Assembly (NCBI RefSeq): GCF_001441535.1
Contig: NZ_LMAU01000001.1
Span: forward strand, 248,001 to 312,000
Direction of reading: 5' to 3'
Length of the DNA stretch: 64,000 bases
From: Tsuneonella troitsensis
GTDB lineage: Bacteria > Pseudomonadota > Alphaproteobacteria > Sphingomonadales > Sphingomonadaceae
Below, piece after piece: positions 1 to 9,741 of this stretch (the first letter of the stretch is position 1; the number at the start of each line of letters is the position of its first letter). The notes below the pieces were generated by a model. That model worked only from the letters and a program-made list of their open reading frames with translations, was not told the DNA's origin and did no database searches. The position numbers and the translations under genes were made by a program.

Positions 1-51
1 GCTCTCGCTTCGGGTTCGGCATCGGCGGCGAAATCGACGATGCCGCAATGA
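1..51 (+). CDS. 3' end of an upstream gene (partial)
   Basis: Reading from base 1, one frame stays open for 16 codons and stops at a TGA at 49-51. That TGA overlaps the ATG of the next gene in an ATGA arrangement. The same junction type recurs throughout this locus, which supports a real upstream gene ending here. The visible residues are mostly Ala, Ser and Gly, so no family can be assigned. The frame of the next gene is also open to the window edge, so this gene end could be spurious. Confidence 0.4.
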   Translation, partial: ALASGSASAAKSTMPQ

Positions 52-1490
52 CCGCGACCGTCGATTTCGCCGCCGCAAGGCCGCCTTTGTCGCGGACGCT
101 CGGAAGGGGGCGCCGGGCCTCGCTGGCATCGCTCCTGGCATTCCTGGTAGGCGCGGGCCTCCAGGTCGCCCTGTACCAGTCGCTGGCCCCCCTTCTTTTG
201 GCGCTGGTCGTCTTGCTGCCGCCCGTGCTGTTCCTTTCCATGCGAGGGTCCGGCGACCGACAGGACTCGACGATTTTCGTTCGCAGCTTCTCGATCGGCC
301 TGCTCGCGGCAGGGATCGCTTCGTATTATGCGATCGCGCTCTACGACCCTCTCCAGCTCGCATCCGACGCGTATTCGTTTTTCGACCTGTCCAGCCGAGC
401 AGGCGCTGTCCGTTCTCTCCAGGATTTGCGGACGGTAACCGAAGGATCCGGGGCGGTCGTTCTTTGGTCGTGGTTCTACGACACTGCCGCTCTGCTGGGT
501 TTCCCACGCGAGCAGTATGTCGGCATCACGATGAACGTTCTTATCGTCGCGATCGCCAGCGTCGTCTGCGCACGCAGCGCGCGAGAACTCTATGGGCATG
601 ACGATTACCGGTTCCAGCGCCTCACTCTCTTCATCAGCATTTCGGGCAATCTCTGGCTTCTTGCGGGAGTGCACCTGCGCGACAGCGTGATCTATCTTGC
701 CATCGCGTTGCTGTCGCACTTCTGGATCCGCTATCTTGCCCGTGTCGAGACGGGTAAGCTGACCGCCGCCGTAGTGGTTACGCTTGGAATGATGCCAACT
801 TTGCAGGTCCTACGCGCGGAATTCTTCTTTATCCCCATTATCATTGCCGCTATGGCGATGATCTCGCTCAATTTCTCTCGCGGCCGCGGCGACAGCCGGT
901 TCATCATGCTGCTGTCCACCCTGCTCGGCTCGGCGCTCGTCGTGTTGGCCGTCGTCGTGTTCGGAGACGAGATCCAGCGCATGCTCCTCACCGGTCAGGA
1001 CCAGTATTCGTCGGCGGCCAATCAGGAATCGCGATCCGGTTCGCTGGGCACCTCGCTGATCGTCAATCAGCCGTTCTATATTCGCCTTGCACTGGGCCTT
1101 CCCTACCTGTTCTACTTCCCGATCCCGGCTTGGAACGGGCTGGACAGCAACAGCGCCATTCCCTTCTTCAAGTCGCTGAATGCCGTCACGTTCTACGCGA
1201 TTTCCGGTTTCGTTTTCGTCGGCATCTACCGCATTGCCCGCGACCCGAGGTTGCGCAGCCCCGCTTTCGTATTCGTATCGGCGACACCGGTCGTCTTGAG
1301 CGCGATTATCGTGATGACCAGCCTCGAAACGCGGCATCTCGCCGCGTTCATGTCGTTTTTCTTCCTCACCGGGCTGCTGCCCGACCTGCGCGATCCTGCG
1401 GATCGGAGTACGGTGAGACTGGTCCTGACGACCATAATCCTGGGCATGCTGCTGGTCCACGGTGCCTGGTTCGGTTTGCGCTATGCCTAG
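48..1490 (+). CDS. Polytopic membrane protein, probable O-antigen/EPS polymerase (Wzy-like)
   Basis: A 480-residue inner-membrane protein with about a dozen hydrophobic segments, for example near residues 27-64, 80-99, 158-174, 239-250, 258-275, 285-306, 378-396, 405-425, 430-445 and 457-475. A long soluble loop near 100-150 and a short charged motif, HLRDSVIYL (209-217), fit Wzy-like polymerases. Those proteins share topology rather than sequence. It is the first gene of a run of glycosyltransferases, and a Wzx-type flippase lies in the same locus, so polymerisation of lipid-linked repeat units at the periplasmic face is the likely role. The start is uncertain. ATG 48 overlaps a TGA, but the frame is open to the window edge and the true start could be upstream. 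Assignment rests on topology and context. Confidence 0.6.
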   Translation: MTATVDFAAARPPLSRTLGRGRRASLASLLAFLVGAGLQVALYQSLAPLLLALVVLLPPVLFLSMRGSGDRQDSTIFVRSFSIGLLAAGIASYYAIALYDPLQLASDAYSFFDLSSRAGAVRSLQDLRTVTEGSGAVVLWSWFYDTAALLGFPREQYVGITMNVLIVAIASVVCARSARELYGHDDYRFQRLTLFISISGNLWLLAGVHLRDSVIYLAIALLSHFWIRYLARVETGKLTAAVVVTLGMMPTLQVLRAEFFFIPIIIAAMAMISLNFSRGRGDSRFIMLLSTLLGSALVVLAVVVFGDEIQRMLLTGQDQYSSAANQESRSGSLGTSLIVNQPFYIRLALGLPYLFYFPIPAWNGLDSNSAIPFFKSLNAVTFYAISGFVFVGIYRIARDPRLRSPAFVFVSATPVVLSAIIVMTSLETRHLAAFMSFFFLTGLLPDLRDPADRSTVRLVLTTIILGMLLVHGAWFGLRYA

Positions 1491-2685
1491 CGACGTGCGT
1501 GCCGAAGGCCGAAGTGCCCGCTATCGGATCGTCATGTTGATCGACGGCCTCGGATCGGGTGGAGCGCAACGACAGTTCACATATCTGTCGTGCGGCCTTG
1601 CCCGTCGCGGGCATGACGTCGCGGTGGCTGTCTATAACGATCAGGACCATTACGCCGATGCCATCACTTCAGCGGGAATACCGATCGCGAGGCTGCCGAA
1701 GCCCAGCCGGTTTTCGTTTCGTCCGGTGTTCGCTCTGGTGAAGCTGTACCAGGACCGCCGGGCGCAGGCTGTCGTCGCCTTCCTGCGCTCCCCCGCCGCG
1801 AAGGCCGAACTGGCGCGGCTGCTCGATCCTGCGATCAACGTGATCGCTGCGGAACGCTCGGTGTATCCGGAGCCGCGGCTGCCACTCCTGTTGCGGCTGA
1901 CACACGGCCTGCATCGCCTCGCGACTTTCATCACGACAAATTCCCAACATCAACTCATTCGCATGAAGCGCTTGAGCCCCGGCAGCGCACGACGAATGAC
2001 GTGCATCGCGAATGCGATACCGCTGCCGGCCAACGTTGCTGCGGTCCGCCCTCGGGTCGCGGAAAACCTGCGCATCCTCGCCATTTCCAGCCTTATGCCG
2101 AAGAAGCACAGCGTGATGGTCGCCGAAGCCCTTGCGCTGCTGCGGGACGAATACGGCATCACGGCATCCGTCTCTTGGCTGGGCGAAACTTTCGCCCATC
2201 TTGGTGAATACGGCGCATACCGCGAAACGTGCGCGACGATCGCGCGCCTCGACCTCGCGGATCAATGGACCTGGCTGGGCGCGCAGAAGAACGTCGACGA
2301 TTTTCTCCTGGCTCACGACGTCTTGCTCCACTCCTCCAGTGTCGAGGGGTCATCGAACGCAGTGTGCGAGGCCATGGCGATCGGCCTGCCGGTCATCGCG
2401 GGGTCCATCGCCGATCACGCTTCCTTGCTCGAGGAAACGGGGGCCGGCCTCCTGTTCGAGAGCCATACTCCGCGTTCGATAGCAGCAACCGTCGCGCGCT
2501 TCTCGCAGCTGGACGCGGAGACGCGTGCAGCCATGGGCAAAGCGGGCCGGAGCATCATCGAAACCGAGTTCGCCGAAGCGCGGATGGTCGACCACTACGA
2601 AGCCCTGATAGCCGCTTCCATCGCGGGTCGAGGCATCCCGCGCGAGCTTACCGGACAGGAGGACCTTCGCGCATGTGCGGTCTGA
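1483..2685 (+). CDS. GT4-family glycosyltransferase
   Basis: A 400-residue GT-B-fold enzyme. The N-terminal domain has the glycine-rich acceptor loop DGLGSGGAQRQ (21-31). The C-terminal nucleotide-sugar domain has the typical EGSSNAVCEAM stretch with paired glutamates (E287 and E295), followed by GLPVI. It probably acts at the cytoplasmic membrane face and adds one sugar to an undecaprenyl-linked repeat. I chose ATG 1483, which overlaps the previous gene by 8 bases. An in-frame GTG at 1462 would overlap by 29 and looks less natural. Donor and acceptor cannot be read from the sequence. Confidence 0.82.
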   Translation: MPSDVRAEGRSARYRIVMLIDGLGSGGAQRQFTYLSCGLARRGHDVAVAVYNDQDHYADAITSAGIPIARLPKPSRFSFRPVFALVKLYQDRRAQAVVAFLRSPAAKAELARLLDPAINVIAAERSVYPEPRLPLLLRLTHGLHRLATFITTNSQHQLIRMKRLSPGSARRMTCIANAIPLPANVAAVRPRVAENLRILAISSLMPKKHSVMVAEALALLRDEYGITASVSWLGETFAHLGEYGAYRETCATIARLDLADQWTWLGAQKNVDDFLLAHDVLLHSSSVEGSSNAVCEAMAIGLPVIAGSIADHASLLEETGAGLLFESHTPRSIAATVARFSQLDAETRAAMGKAGRSIIETEFAEARMVDHYEALIAASIAGRGIPRELTGQEDLRACAV

Positions 2686-4589
2686 CCGGATTCTGGACGC
2701 CGAGCGGGTTCGACGAAGGCCACGCGCAGCGCCTTCTGGCGCCGATGGTCGGTGCGATCGCGAAGCGCGGGCCGGATGCCGAGGGCGTGTGGGTCGATGG
2801 GCGCGCCGGGGTCGCGCTCGGCCACCGGAGGCTCGCGGTGCTCGAACTGTCCGAAGCGGGCGCCCAGCCGATGGCATCGCGTTCTGGCCGCTATGTCCTG
2901 GTATTCAACGGTGAGATCTACAACCACCTCGCCTTGCGCGACGAACTTGCGCAGAATGGTGCCGCCCCGTCATTCCGCGGTCACTCCGATACGGAAACGC
3001 TGCTGGCGGGCTTCGATGCCTGGGGGATCGCATCGACCCTGGCGAAGTGCATCGGGATGTTTGCGCTTGCCTGCTGGGATCGATCGGACGGAGCGCTCCA
3101 TCTGGCCCGGGACCGAATGGGGGAGAAGCCCCTCTATTACGGCTGGCAAGGTGATGGAGGCTCGCGAACCATGCTCTTCGGATCGGAACTGAAGGCGATC
3201 GTTCCGCATCCGTCGTTCGAGGCACGGATCGACGAAACGAGTCTCGGACAATACTTCGCCCGCCTGTGCGTACCGGGAATCCGCAGTATCTGGTCGGGCA
3301 TCCGGAAGGTAGCGCCGGGCACGATCGTGCGGATGACCGCCGATGGCACGGAAGACGAACAGGTTTTCTGGTCTCTGGACGAAACGATCCGCGAAGGTGC
3401 GAGGCAACGGATCGGGGATCCCGACGAAGCCCTGAATTTGGTGCACGAAAGCCTCGCGAACGCCATCGAGAGCCAGATGATCTCCGATGTTCCGCTCGGT
3501 GCCTTTCTGTCCGGGGGGGTTGACAGCTCGCTCGTGGTCGCGCTCATGCAAAGAGCGAGCTCGTGCAAAGTCAAGACCTTCTCGATCGGCTTCGAGGACA
3601 GCGAGCATAACGAGGCCCATCACGCCCGGGCCGTCGCCGACCATCTGGGCACGGATCACGCCGAGATGCTCGTCACCTCGCGAGACGCCCAGTCGGTAAT
3701 TCCCGACCTTCCAACCATATATGACGAGCCCTTCGCCGATTCGTCGCAAATCCCGACGCTCCTCGTTGCCGGTTTCGCGCGCCGTCACGTGACCGTGGCC
3801 CTCTCGGGCGACGGTGCGGACGAGCTGTTCGGTGGCTACACACGTTATGGAAAGGCGCTGGCCGCCTGGAACCGCATCCAGGCACTCCCGCCGTTCCTGC
3901 GCAATCTGGGCGCATCGGCGGTCTCGGCCGCGGCCCCTCTCCTTCCCAGCTCGGTTGTGCGCGCGGGATCGGCGGCGGGCGCGGCGGATCTGGCGACGAT
4001 GTACGGCCGGTACACGGATCACACAGTGGGCTTTTTCTCGACCGCGGCGGAGACCCGCGATGCGCCGCTGCCTGGAGGCCTTGCCCCTGCCGAGACACTC
4101 ATGGCGCGCGACCAACGGACTTATCTGCCCGACGACATCCTCGTAAAAGTGGACAGGGCGGCGATGGCCGTCAGCCTGGAGACGCGCGCACCGTATCTCG
4201 ACGCGCGAGTGGTCGCCGCGAGCTGGCGTCTCCATGCCGACATCAAGCGCCGAATGGTCGACGGCGTGGTCGTCCCGAAATGGCCGCTTCGGCGAATCCT
4301 TTACCGCTACGTTCCGCGCGAGATCATTGAGCGCCCCAAGCACGGGTTCTCGATCCCCATCCAATCGTGGTTGCGCGGCTCGCTGCGCGACTGGGCCGGC
4401 GATCACCTCTCGCACGATGCACTACGCGGCAGCGGCTTGATCGACGCTAAGAAGACCGGTGCGCTGTGGGATGCCCATCTGGCGAGCCGCGCCGATCACG
4501 GCGAGCTACTATGGGCGATCCTCATGTTGCAGGCGTGGCTTTCCCAGAACTCCCGTCCGGCGTTGCGAAACGGCAGCACCCGGGTATGA
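2673..4589 (+). CDS. asnB: Asparagine synthase-like glutamine-hydrolysing amidotransferase (first copy)
   Basis: A 638-residue class II glutamine amidotransferase fused to a synthetase domain. Cys2 directly after the start Met is the glutaminase nucleophile. The HRRLAVLELS and FNGEIYN regions (51-84) belong to the Ntn-hydrolase domain. The PP-loop SGGVDSS (280-286) binds ATP in the C-terminal half. The family makes asparagine, but copies inside polysaccharide loci are linked to amidation of uronic acids to uronamides. That role is inferred here from context. The gene overlaps the upstream glycosyltransferase by 13 bases and the next one by ATGA, so it is co-transcribed and probably translationally coupled. 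Start ATG 2673 is fixed by the catalytic Cys2. Confidence 0.88.
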   Translation: MCGLTGFWTPSGFDEGHAQRLLAPMVGAIAKRGPDAEGVWVDGRAGVALGHRRLAVLELSEAGAQPMASRSGRYVLVFNGEIYNHLALRDELAQNGAAPSFRGHSDTETLLAGFDAWGIASTLAKCIGMFALACWDRSDGALHLARDRMGEKPLYYGWQGDGGSRTMLFGSELKAIVPHPSFEARIDETSLGQYFARLCVPGIRSIWSGIRKVAPGTIVRMTADGTEDEQVFWSLDETIREGARQRIGDPDEALNLVHESLANAIESQMISDVPLGAFLSGGVDSSLVVALMQRASSCKVKTFSIGFEDSEHNEAHHARAVADHLGTDHAEMLVTSRDAQSVIPDLPTIYDEPFADSSQIPTLLVAGFARRHVTVALSGDGADELFGGYTRYGKALAAWNRIQALPPFLRNLGASAVSAAAPLLPSSVVRAGSAAGAADLATMYGRYTDHTVGFFSTAAETRDAPLPGGLAPAETLMARDQRTYLPDDILVKVDRAAMAVSLETRAPYLDARVVAASWRLHADIKRRMVDGVVVPKWPLRRILYRYVPREIIERPKHGFSIPIQSWLRGSLRDWAGDHLSHDALRGSGLIDAKKTGALWDAHLASRADHGELLWAILMLQAWLSQNSRPALRNGSTRV

Positions 4590-5722
4590 AACCCGGCGAA
4601 CCCGCCTCGCATCATTCGACGTTGCCGGTTCTGGTGGTAGCGCCCGATCCAGCATCAGGGCGGGCACGGCAGGCCGGGGGCCTCGTCACGCGCTCGATCG
4701 GATTGGCCCACTATGCGCGACGGCGGGGCAGGCGGATCGACTGGATCGATACCTCCCAGAACAATTTTCCCCCTCCGAGCGCGGTCGTGCGAACGGGCCG
4801 GGCGGTCCTGCGGATCATCACGTTCGCTTGGCGCACGGTGACGCGCCGTTATGCCGGCGCCATCGTCTTCGGCGGGGCCGGGGCCGGGTTCTTCGAACGA
4901 TCGGTGATGGTACTTATCGGGCGTGCGGCCGGATTGCGCACGGCCCGCTTCATCGTCGATGGCAACATGCTCGGATTCTATGAGCGTCACTCCGCTATCC
5001 GGCCGATCATTGATCGACTTCTGCGGGCTGCGGACATAGTCGGATTGCAGGGGGATTCGTGGCGCCCCTTTTATCGCAGTGCCGGTGTACCCGACCAGCG
5101 GATGCAGGTCGTCCCCAACTGGTATCTGCCTCCGCACGGCGAAACCTCGCCCCGATCTCCCCGGTCAAGCGGGCCGGTCCACTTCGTCTACGTCGGTTGG
5201 CTCATTGCCGAAAAGGGGATCCGCGAACTGCTCGCAGCGGCACGTGTACTCGCCGCGCGCAACGCCGACTTCCGGCTTACCATCGTCGGCGGCGGTGACT
5301 TGCTCGGGGAAGCGGAAGCGGCCACCAACGAGCCGGCGTTCCGCGACCGTGTCGTCGCCCCGGGGTGGCTGGATTCCGAGCGCGTGCGGGTGCAACTGGC
5401 GCAAGCCGACGTGCTGGTTCACCCGTCCTATGCGGAAGGTCTGCCCAACTCCCTTCTCGAAGCGATGGCCTCGGGGCTAGCCGCAATCGCCACGCCGGTC
5501 GGGGCCATTCCCGATGTCATAGAGGAAGACGCGAGCGGCTTTCTCGTCGAACCGCGCGATGCGGCGAGCTTGGCCGATGCGATGCAGCGATACTGCGACG
5601 ACCCGTCCATGGCATTCCGGCATGGTCTGCGCGGCATGGAGATCGTCGCCACACGGCACGATCTCGACACGAATTGCGGGCTGCTCTTCGGTCTGCTCGA
5701 CGATGACAAGGCGGGGCGGTAG
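4586..5722 (+). CDS. GT4-family glycosyltransferase
   Basis: A 378-residue GT-B enzyme. The N-terminal half has a donor-independent Rossmann-like fold with a GRARQAGGL loop. The C-terminal half shows HFVYVGWLIAEKGIRELL, then HPSYAEGLPNSLLEAMASG with the GT4 pair of glutamates, then ATPVGAIPDVI. Start ATG 4586 forms an ATGA overlap with the asnB stop. The specific linkage is unknown. Its place directly before the diamino-uronic acid genes makes it a candidate for transferring one of the unusual sugars, but this is context only. Confidence 0.83.
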   Translation: MKPGEPASHHSTLPVLVVAPDPASGRARQAGGLVTRSIGLAHYARRRGRRIDWIDTSQNNFPPPSAVVRTGRAVLRIITFAWRTVTRRYAGAIVFGGAGAGFFERSVMVLIGRAAGLRTARFIVDGNMLGFYERHSAIRPIIDRLLRAADIVGLQGDSWRPFYRSAGVPDQRMQVVPNWYLPPHGETSPRSPRSSGPVHFVYVGWLIAEKGIRELLAAARVLAARNADFRLTIVGGGDLLGEAEAATNEPAFRDRVVAPGWLDSERVRVQLAQADVLVHPSYAEGLPNSLLEAMASGLAAIATPVGAIPDVIEEDASGFLVEPRDAASLADAMQRYCDDPSMAFRHGLRGMEIVATRHDLDTNCGLLFGLLDDDKAGR

Positions 5723-5781
5723 GGACGGTCGCTCCCACCGACCGAAACCGCCGACCGACAATCCGGAGAAATGCGCGCTAA

Positions 5782-6930
5782 ATGACAATGCTGATCGACA
5801 TAATCGTGGGCGCGCGGCCCAATTTCGTCAAGATCGCCCCGATCATCGCGGCAATGCGAGCCCGTGCCGACGCGGGCGCCGATATCGCTTGGCGCTTGAT
5901 CCACACGGGGCAACACTACGACCCCCGCCTGTCTGGCTCCTTTTTCGAGCAACTCAGCATCCCCGAACCGGACCACAACCTCGAGGTCGGCTCGGGCACC
6001 CAGGCCGAACAGACCGGGGCGATCATGATCGGGTACGAACGGATTCTGCTCAAAAGGAAATCCGATCTCTGCCTGGTCGTCGGCGACGTCACGTCCACCA
6101 TGGCTTGCGCTATCACCGCCCAGAAGCTGCATGTTCCTGTCGCCCACGTGGAGGGCGGCATCCGGTCGGGAGACTGGACCATGCCGGAGGAAATCAATCG
6201 GCTCGCCACGGACGCGGTGACGGACTGGTTCTTCACGACGAGCGAGACCGCGAGCGAGGCGCTGCGCCAGAGCGGTGCGCCAGCGGCTGCGATATATTTC
6301 GTCGGCAATACCATGATCGACACCTTGCTCGCCAATCGGTCGCGGTTCGCGCCTCCGGATTGTTGGGAAACGCTCGGCCTTAGTGACGACGGCTTCATCG
6401 TGGTGACAATGCATCGTCCGGCCAACGTCGATCAGGTCGAAAGCCTAGCGCGGACCTTACGGGAAATCGGAGAGAGTGCACGCGGCCTTCCCGTCGTGTT
6501 TCCGGTCCACCCCCGCACCGCGAAGACACTGGCGGGTGTCGCCAGGCTGCCCACCAATATCCACGTCGTGGAGCCGCTCCCCTACCTCGAGTTCAACTAT
6601 CTCGTCGAACGGGCGCGGATCGTGATAACCGATTCCGGCGGGATTACCGAGGAAGCCACCGTCATGGGTGTGCCCTGCATGACCTTGCGCGATACCACCG
6701 AGCGACCCGAGACGGTGACCATCGGGACCAACGAACTGGTCGGCACCGACCCGGGCGTTATCGCGCCGTGGCTTTCGCGCCTGTTCGATTCCGGATGGAA
6801 GCGCGGATCGGTTCCGCCATTGTGGGATGGCCGCGCCGGCGAACGGATCGTTGACGCGCTGCTCGCCCTGCCCGACCGCGCCACGATGCGGCGCCCCGGG
6901 AGGTCCGCCCGGCCCACTCCCGCGCATTAG
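5782..6930 (+). CDS. wbpI: UDP-N-acetylglucosamine 2-epimerase family, WbpI-like
   Basis: A 382-residue non-hydrolysing 2-epimerase. Family motifs seen: GARPNFVKIAPI at the N-terminus, HVEGGIRSGDWTMPEEINR in the middle, and the UDP-binding DSGGITEEATVMGVPCM near the C-terminus. WecB itself acts on UDP-GlcNAc, whereas WbpI acts on UDP-GlcNAc(3NAc)A to give the manno isomer. The HVEGGIRSGDW form and the adjacent wbpB/D/E-like genes favour the WbpI role. A decayed wecB-type gene lies at 35317-36440, so this is the only intact 2-epimerase in the window. A 59-base gap separates it from the upstream glycosyltransferase gene. Confidence 0.85.
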   Translation: MTMLIDIIVGARPNFVKIAPIIAAMRARADAGADIAWRLIHTGQHYDPRLSGSFFEQLSIPEPDHNLEVGSGTQAEQTGAIMIGYERILLKRKSDLCLVVGDVTSTMACAITAQKLHVPVAHVEGGIRSGDWTMPEEINRLATDAVTDWFFTTSETASEALRQSGAPAAAIYFVGNTMIDTLLANRSRFAPPDCWETLGLSDDGFIVVTMHRPANVDQVESLARTLREIGESARGLPVVFPVHPRTAKTLAGVARLPTNIHVVEPLPYLEFNYLVERARIVITDSGGITEEATVMGVPCMTLRDTTERPETVTIGTNELVGTDPGVIAPWLSRLFDSGWKRGSVPPLWDGRAGERIVDALLALPDRATMRRPGRSARPTPAH

Positions 6931-7004
6931 TCCCGAGACGCCGACAAGGTGTTTGAATTTGCGGGCTTCGTCGCTATCAGGGCGCCCAATTCCATGGAAA
7001 GACG

Positions 7005-8045
7005 ATGACAGCGGAACCGCTTACTTTTGGCCTGGTCGGATGCGGCCGCATTTCAGCCAAGCATATCGAGGCCTTGCAGGCGCATCGCGAAGACGCGACG
7101 ATTACGGACGTGTGCGATATCGATCCGGCGGCGCTGGCTGCCGCGGTTGACGCAACCGGGGCCACCGGTCATGCCGGCCTCTCCGAGCTGCTGACGAACG
7201 GGCGCTGCGATACGGTCGTCCTGTGCACTCCGTCGGGCCTCCACCCTTGGCAGGCGATCGAGTGCGCCCGGGCAGGTCGGCACGTGGTAACTGAAAAGCC
7301 GATGGCGACCCGCTGGCAAGATGGCTTGGCGATGGTCCGCGCTTGCGACCAAGCGGGCGTCAAGCTGTTCGTGGTCAAGCAAAATCGCAAGAACCGGACC
7401 CTGCAGCTCCTTAAGCGCGCGGTGACTGACCAGCGGTTCGGGCGCATCTACATGGTAAATGTCAATGTCTTCTGGACCAGGCCCCAGGAATACTACGACA
7501 GTGCCGACTGGCGCGGAACGTGGGAAATCGATGGCGGCGCCTTCATGAACCAGGCAAGTCATTACGTCGACTTGCTCGACTGGCTGATCGGCCCGGTGGC
7601 GAGCGTCAACGCGATGACCGCCACGCTTCAGCGCAACATCCAGGTCGAAGATACCGGCGTACTCAACGTCCGATGGCGATCAGGTGCGCTCGGGAGCATG
7701 AACGTGACCATGCTGACCTATCCCAAGAACCTGGAAGGTTCGATCACCATCTTGGGCGAGAAGGGATCGGCTCGCGTTGGCGGGGTTGCGGTCAACGAGA
7801 TCCAGTTGTGGGATTTCGCCGACGAGCGCGACTACGATGCGGAGATTGGCAATGCCAACTACGCCACGGAGAGCGTCTACGGGTTCGGGCACGCCGCGTA
7901 TTACGACAATGTCATCGCAACATTGCGCGGACGCGTGGACGCGGAAACCGACGGGCGCGAGGGTCTCAAGTCGCTCGAGCTGCTGATTGCGACGTATATG
8001 TCGGCGCGGGATGGGCGCACCGTATCCCTGCCCCTTGAGTATTGA
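7005..8045 (+). CDS. wbpB: Gfo/Idh/MocA oxidoreductase, WbpB-like UDP-GlcNAcA 3-dehydrogenase
   Basis: A 346-residue NAD-dependent oxidoreductase. It has the N-terminal nucleotide fold [16 protein letters not shown], the EKPMATRW motif carrying the family's catalytic lysine, and [12 protein letters not shown] with the histidine used in catalysis. In the WbpB/WlbA group this enzyme oxidises C3 of UDP-N-acetylglucosaminuronic acid. It regenerates bound NAD+ by reducing 2-oxoglutarate. The following genes encode the matching acetyltransferase and aminotransferase, which strongly supports the role. A GGAAAG ribosome-binding site precedes ATG 7005. It is slightly longer than the Pseudomonas WbpB. 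Confidence 0.87.
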   Translation: MTAEPLTFGLVGCGRISAKHIEALQAHREDATITDVCDIDPAALAAAVDATGATGHAGLSELLTNGRCDTVVLCTPSGLHPWQAIECARAGRHVVTEKPMATRWQDGLAMVRACDQAGVKLFVVKQNRKNRTLQLLKRAVTDQRFGRIYMVNVNVFWTRPQEYYDSADWRGTWEIDGGAFMNQASHYVDLLDWLIGPVASVNAMTATLQRNIQVEDTGVLNVRWRSGALGSMNVTMLTYPKNLEGSITILGEKGSARVGGVAVNEIQLWDFADERDYDAEIGNANYATESVYGFGHAAYYDNVIATLRGRVDAETDGREGLKSLELLIATYMSARDGRTVSLPLEY

Positions 8046-8053
8046 CGGCTGCG

Positions 8054-8635
8054 ATGACTGCGACAATCCACGAAAGCGCGATCGTCGACGCGGGCGCGTC
8101 GATCGGCGAAGGCACTCGGGTATGGCATTTCTGCCACGTGTCGTCCGGTGCCGTGATCGGACGCGGCTGTTCGTTCGGACAAAACGTCTTCATCGCCAAT
8201 CGCGTCGTCGTCGGTGACAACGTGAAAGTCCAGAACAACGTCTCTATCTACGACAACGTGACGCTGGAGGATGACGTCTTCTGCGGCCCGTCGATGGTCT
8301 TCACGAACGTATACAACCCCCGCAGCCACGTCAGCCGCAAGGACGAATATCGCGATACCGTGGTCCGCCGCGGCGCGACGCTGGGGGCTAATTGCACGAT
8401 CGTTTGCGGCGCGACGATCGGTCGATACGCGTTCGTCGGGGCTGGCGCGGTCGTGAATGCCGATGTGCCGGATTTTGCGCTGATGGTCGGCGTACCTGCG
8501 CGGCGGATCGGTTGGATGAGCGCGGCGGGCCTGCGTCTCGACCTGCCGCCCAGCGGTGAAGGGGAAGCGACCTGCCCGGACACGGGAGCGAAATACCGTC
8601 TCAACGGCGATCGTCTCGAGGAGATCGCGCCGTGA
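8054..8635 (+). CDS. wbpD: Hexapeptide-repeat N-acetyltransferase, WbpD-like
   Basis: A 193-residue left-handed beta-helix acetyltransferase. Hexapeptide repeats run from about residue 8 to 145 (for example [24 protein letters not shown]). The [16 protein letters not shown] segment is typical of WbpD-like enzymes, which acetylate the 3-amino group of UDP-GlcNAc(3NH2)A with acetyl-CoA. Length matches the family at about 190 residues. I chose ATG 8054. A TTG at 8042 would overlap the upstream stop but adds residues the family lacks. The gene ends in a GTGA overlap with the aminotransferase. Confidence 0.87.
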   Translation: MTATIHESAIVDAGASIGEGTRVWHFCHVSSGAVIGRGCSFGQNVFIANRVVVGDNVKVQNNVSIYDNVTLEDDVFCGPSMVFTNVYNPRSHVSRKDEYRDTVVRRGATLGANCTIVCGATIGRYAFVGAGAVVNADVPDFALMVGVPARRIGWMSAAGLRLDLPPSGEGEATCPDTGAKYRLNGDRLEEIAP

Positions 8636-9741
8636 ACCTCCCATTCATAGACCTGAAGAGCCAGTTCGAAGCCATCGAACCGGAAGTTCGCCGCCGGATG
8701 GACGCGGTGCTGGCTCACGGACAATTCATCATGGGGCCCGAGGTGGCCGAGATGGAACGCGCGCTCGCCGATTTCGTCGGCGACGGGCGCACATGCATCA
8801 GCTGCGCCAGCGGTACGGAAGCCCTGCTGATTGCGATGATGGCGCTGGGGATCGGCCCGGGCGACGAGGTCATCACTACGCCGTTCACCTTCGTCGCTAC
8901 AGGCGAGATGATCGCCCTGCTCGGTGCCGTGCCGGTTTTCGTCGATGTGAGGCTGGAAGACGCGAACATCGACGAGCGACTGATCGAGGCGGCGATCACC
9001 GAACGCACGAAGGCGATCATTCCCGTCAGCCTCTACGGCCAGCCAAGCGACATGGTCGCGATTGAGGCGGTCGCCGGGCGGCACGGGATAACCGTGATCG
9101 AGGATGCCGCGCAAAGCTTCGGAGCCGAACAGGGGGGGCGGAAAAGTTGCGGCCTTTCGCGTATCGGCACGACGAGCTTCTTTCCGTCCAAGCCGATCGG
9201 TTGCTACGGCGACGGCGGGGCGATCTTCACCGATGATGGCGATCTGGCCCAAGCGATGCGTGAGATCCGCGTGCATGGGCAGAGCCAGCGTTACGTCCAC
9301 ACCCGTATTGGGGTCGGCGGGCGCATGGACACCCTGCAGTGCGCGGTGATTCTCGCCAAGCTGACGCGGTTCGAGGCAGAGCTCGAGGCTCGTCGGGAAA
9401 TCTCGGAGCGCTATCTGGAGGGCCTCGCCGGGCTCGACCCCGCGCTGCGGCTGATCGAGGTAGGGGACGACCGCAAGAGCGTATGGGGCCAGTTCACCGT
9501 GCGCGTCAGCAATCGAGAGGCGCTGGTCGAGTCTTTGGCGGCGGAAGGGATTCCAACTGCCGTGCACTATCCCGTCCCGCTCAACGAGCAGCCTGCCTAC
9601 TTGTCGTTTGCCAAGGGCGGCCCTACGCCGAATGCACGCGAACTCGCCCGGACGGTGATGAGCCTTCCGATGAGCGCCGACCTGTCGATGCAGGATCAGG
9701 GGCGGGTCATCGCCACTATCAAGAGGACTTTGGATCAATAA
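8632..9741 (+). CDS. wbpE: DegT/DnrJ/EryC1/StrS aminotransferase, WbpE-like
   Basis: A 369-residue PLP-dependent sugar aminotransferase. Start is GTG 8632, giving [12 protein letters not shown], the typical family N-terminus. The PLP lysine is K187 in [26 protein letters not shown] (58-69) and [11 protein letters not shown] (156-165) form the cofactor pocket. In the WbpB-WbpE pair, glutamate donates the amino group to the 3-keto sugar and the 2-oxoglutarate formed serves as oxidant for WbpB. Overlaps on both sides (GTGA upstream, TAATG downstream) indicate tight coupling in the operon. Confidence 0.88.
   Translation: MNLPFIDLKSQFEAIEPEVRRRMDAVLAHGQFIMGPEVAEMERALADFVGDGRTCISCASGTEALLIAMMALGIGPGDEVITTPFTFVATGEMIALLGAVPVFVDVRLEDANIDERLIEAAITERTKAIIPVSLYGQPSDMVAIEAVAGRHGITVIEDAAQSFGAEQGGRKSCGLSRIGTTSFFPSKPIGCYGDGGAIFTDDGDLAQAMREIRVHGQSQRYVHTRIGVGGRMDTLQCAVILAKLTRFEAELEARREISERYLEGLAGLDPALRLIEVGDDRKSVWGQFTVRVSNREALVESLAAEGIPTAVHYPVPLNEQPAYLSFAKGGPTPNARELARTVMSLPMSADLSMQDQGRVIATIKRTLDQ

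Noticed and set aside
2229-2672. N-terminal extension of the first AsnB.
   Set aside because: The catalytic Cys must be residue 2, and the extension is Arg-rich shadow of the upstream glycosyltransferase. Start is ATG 2673.
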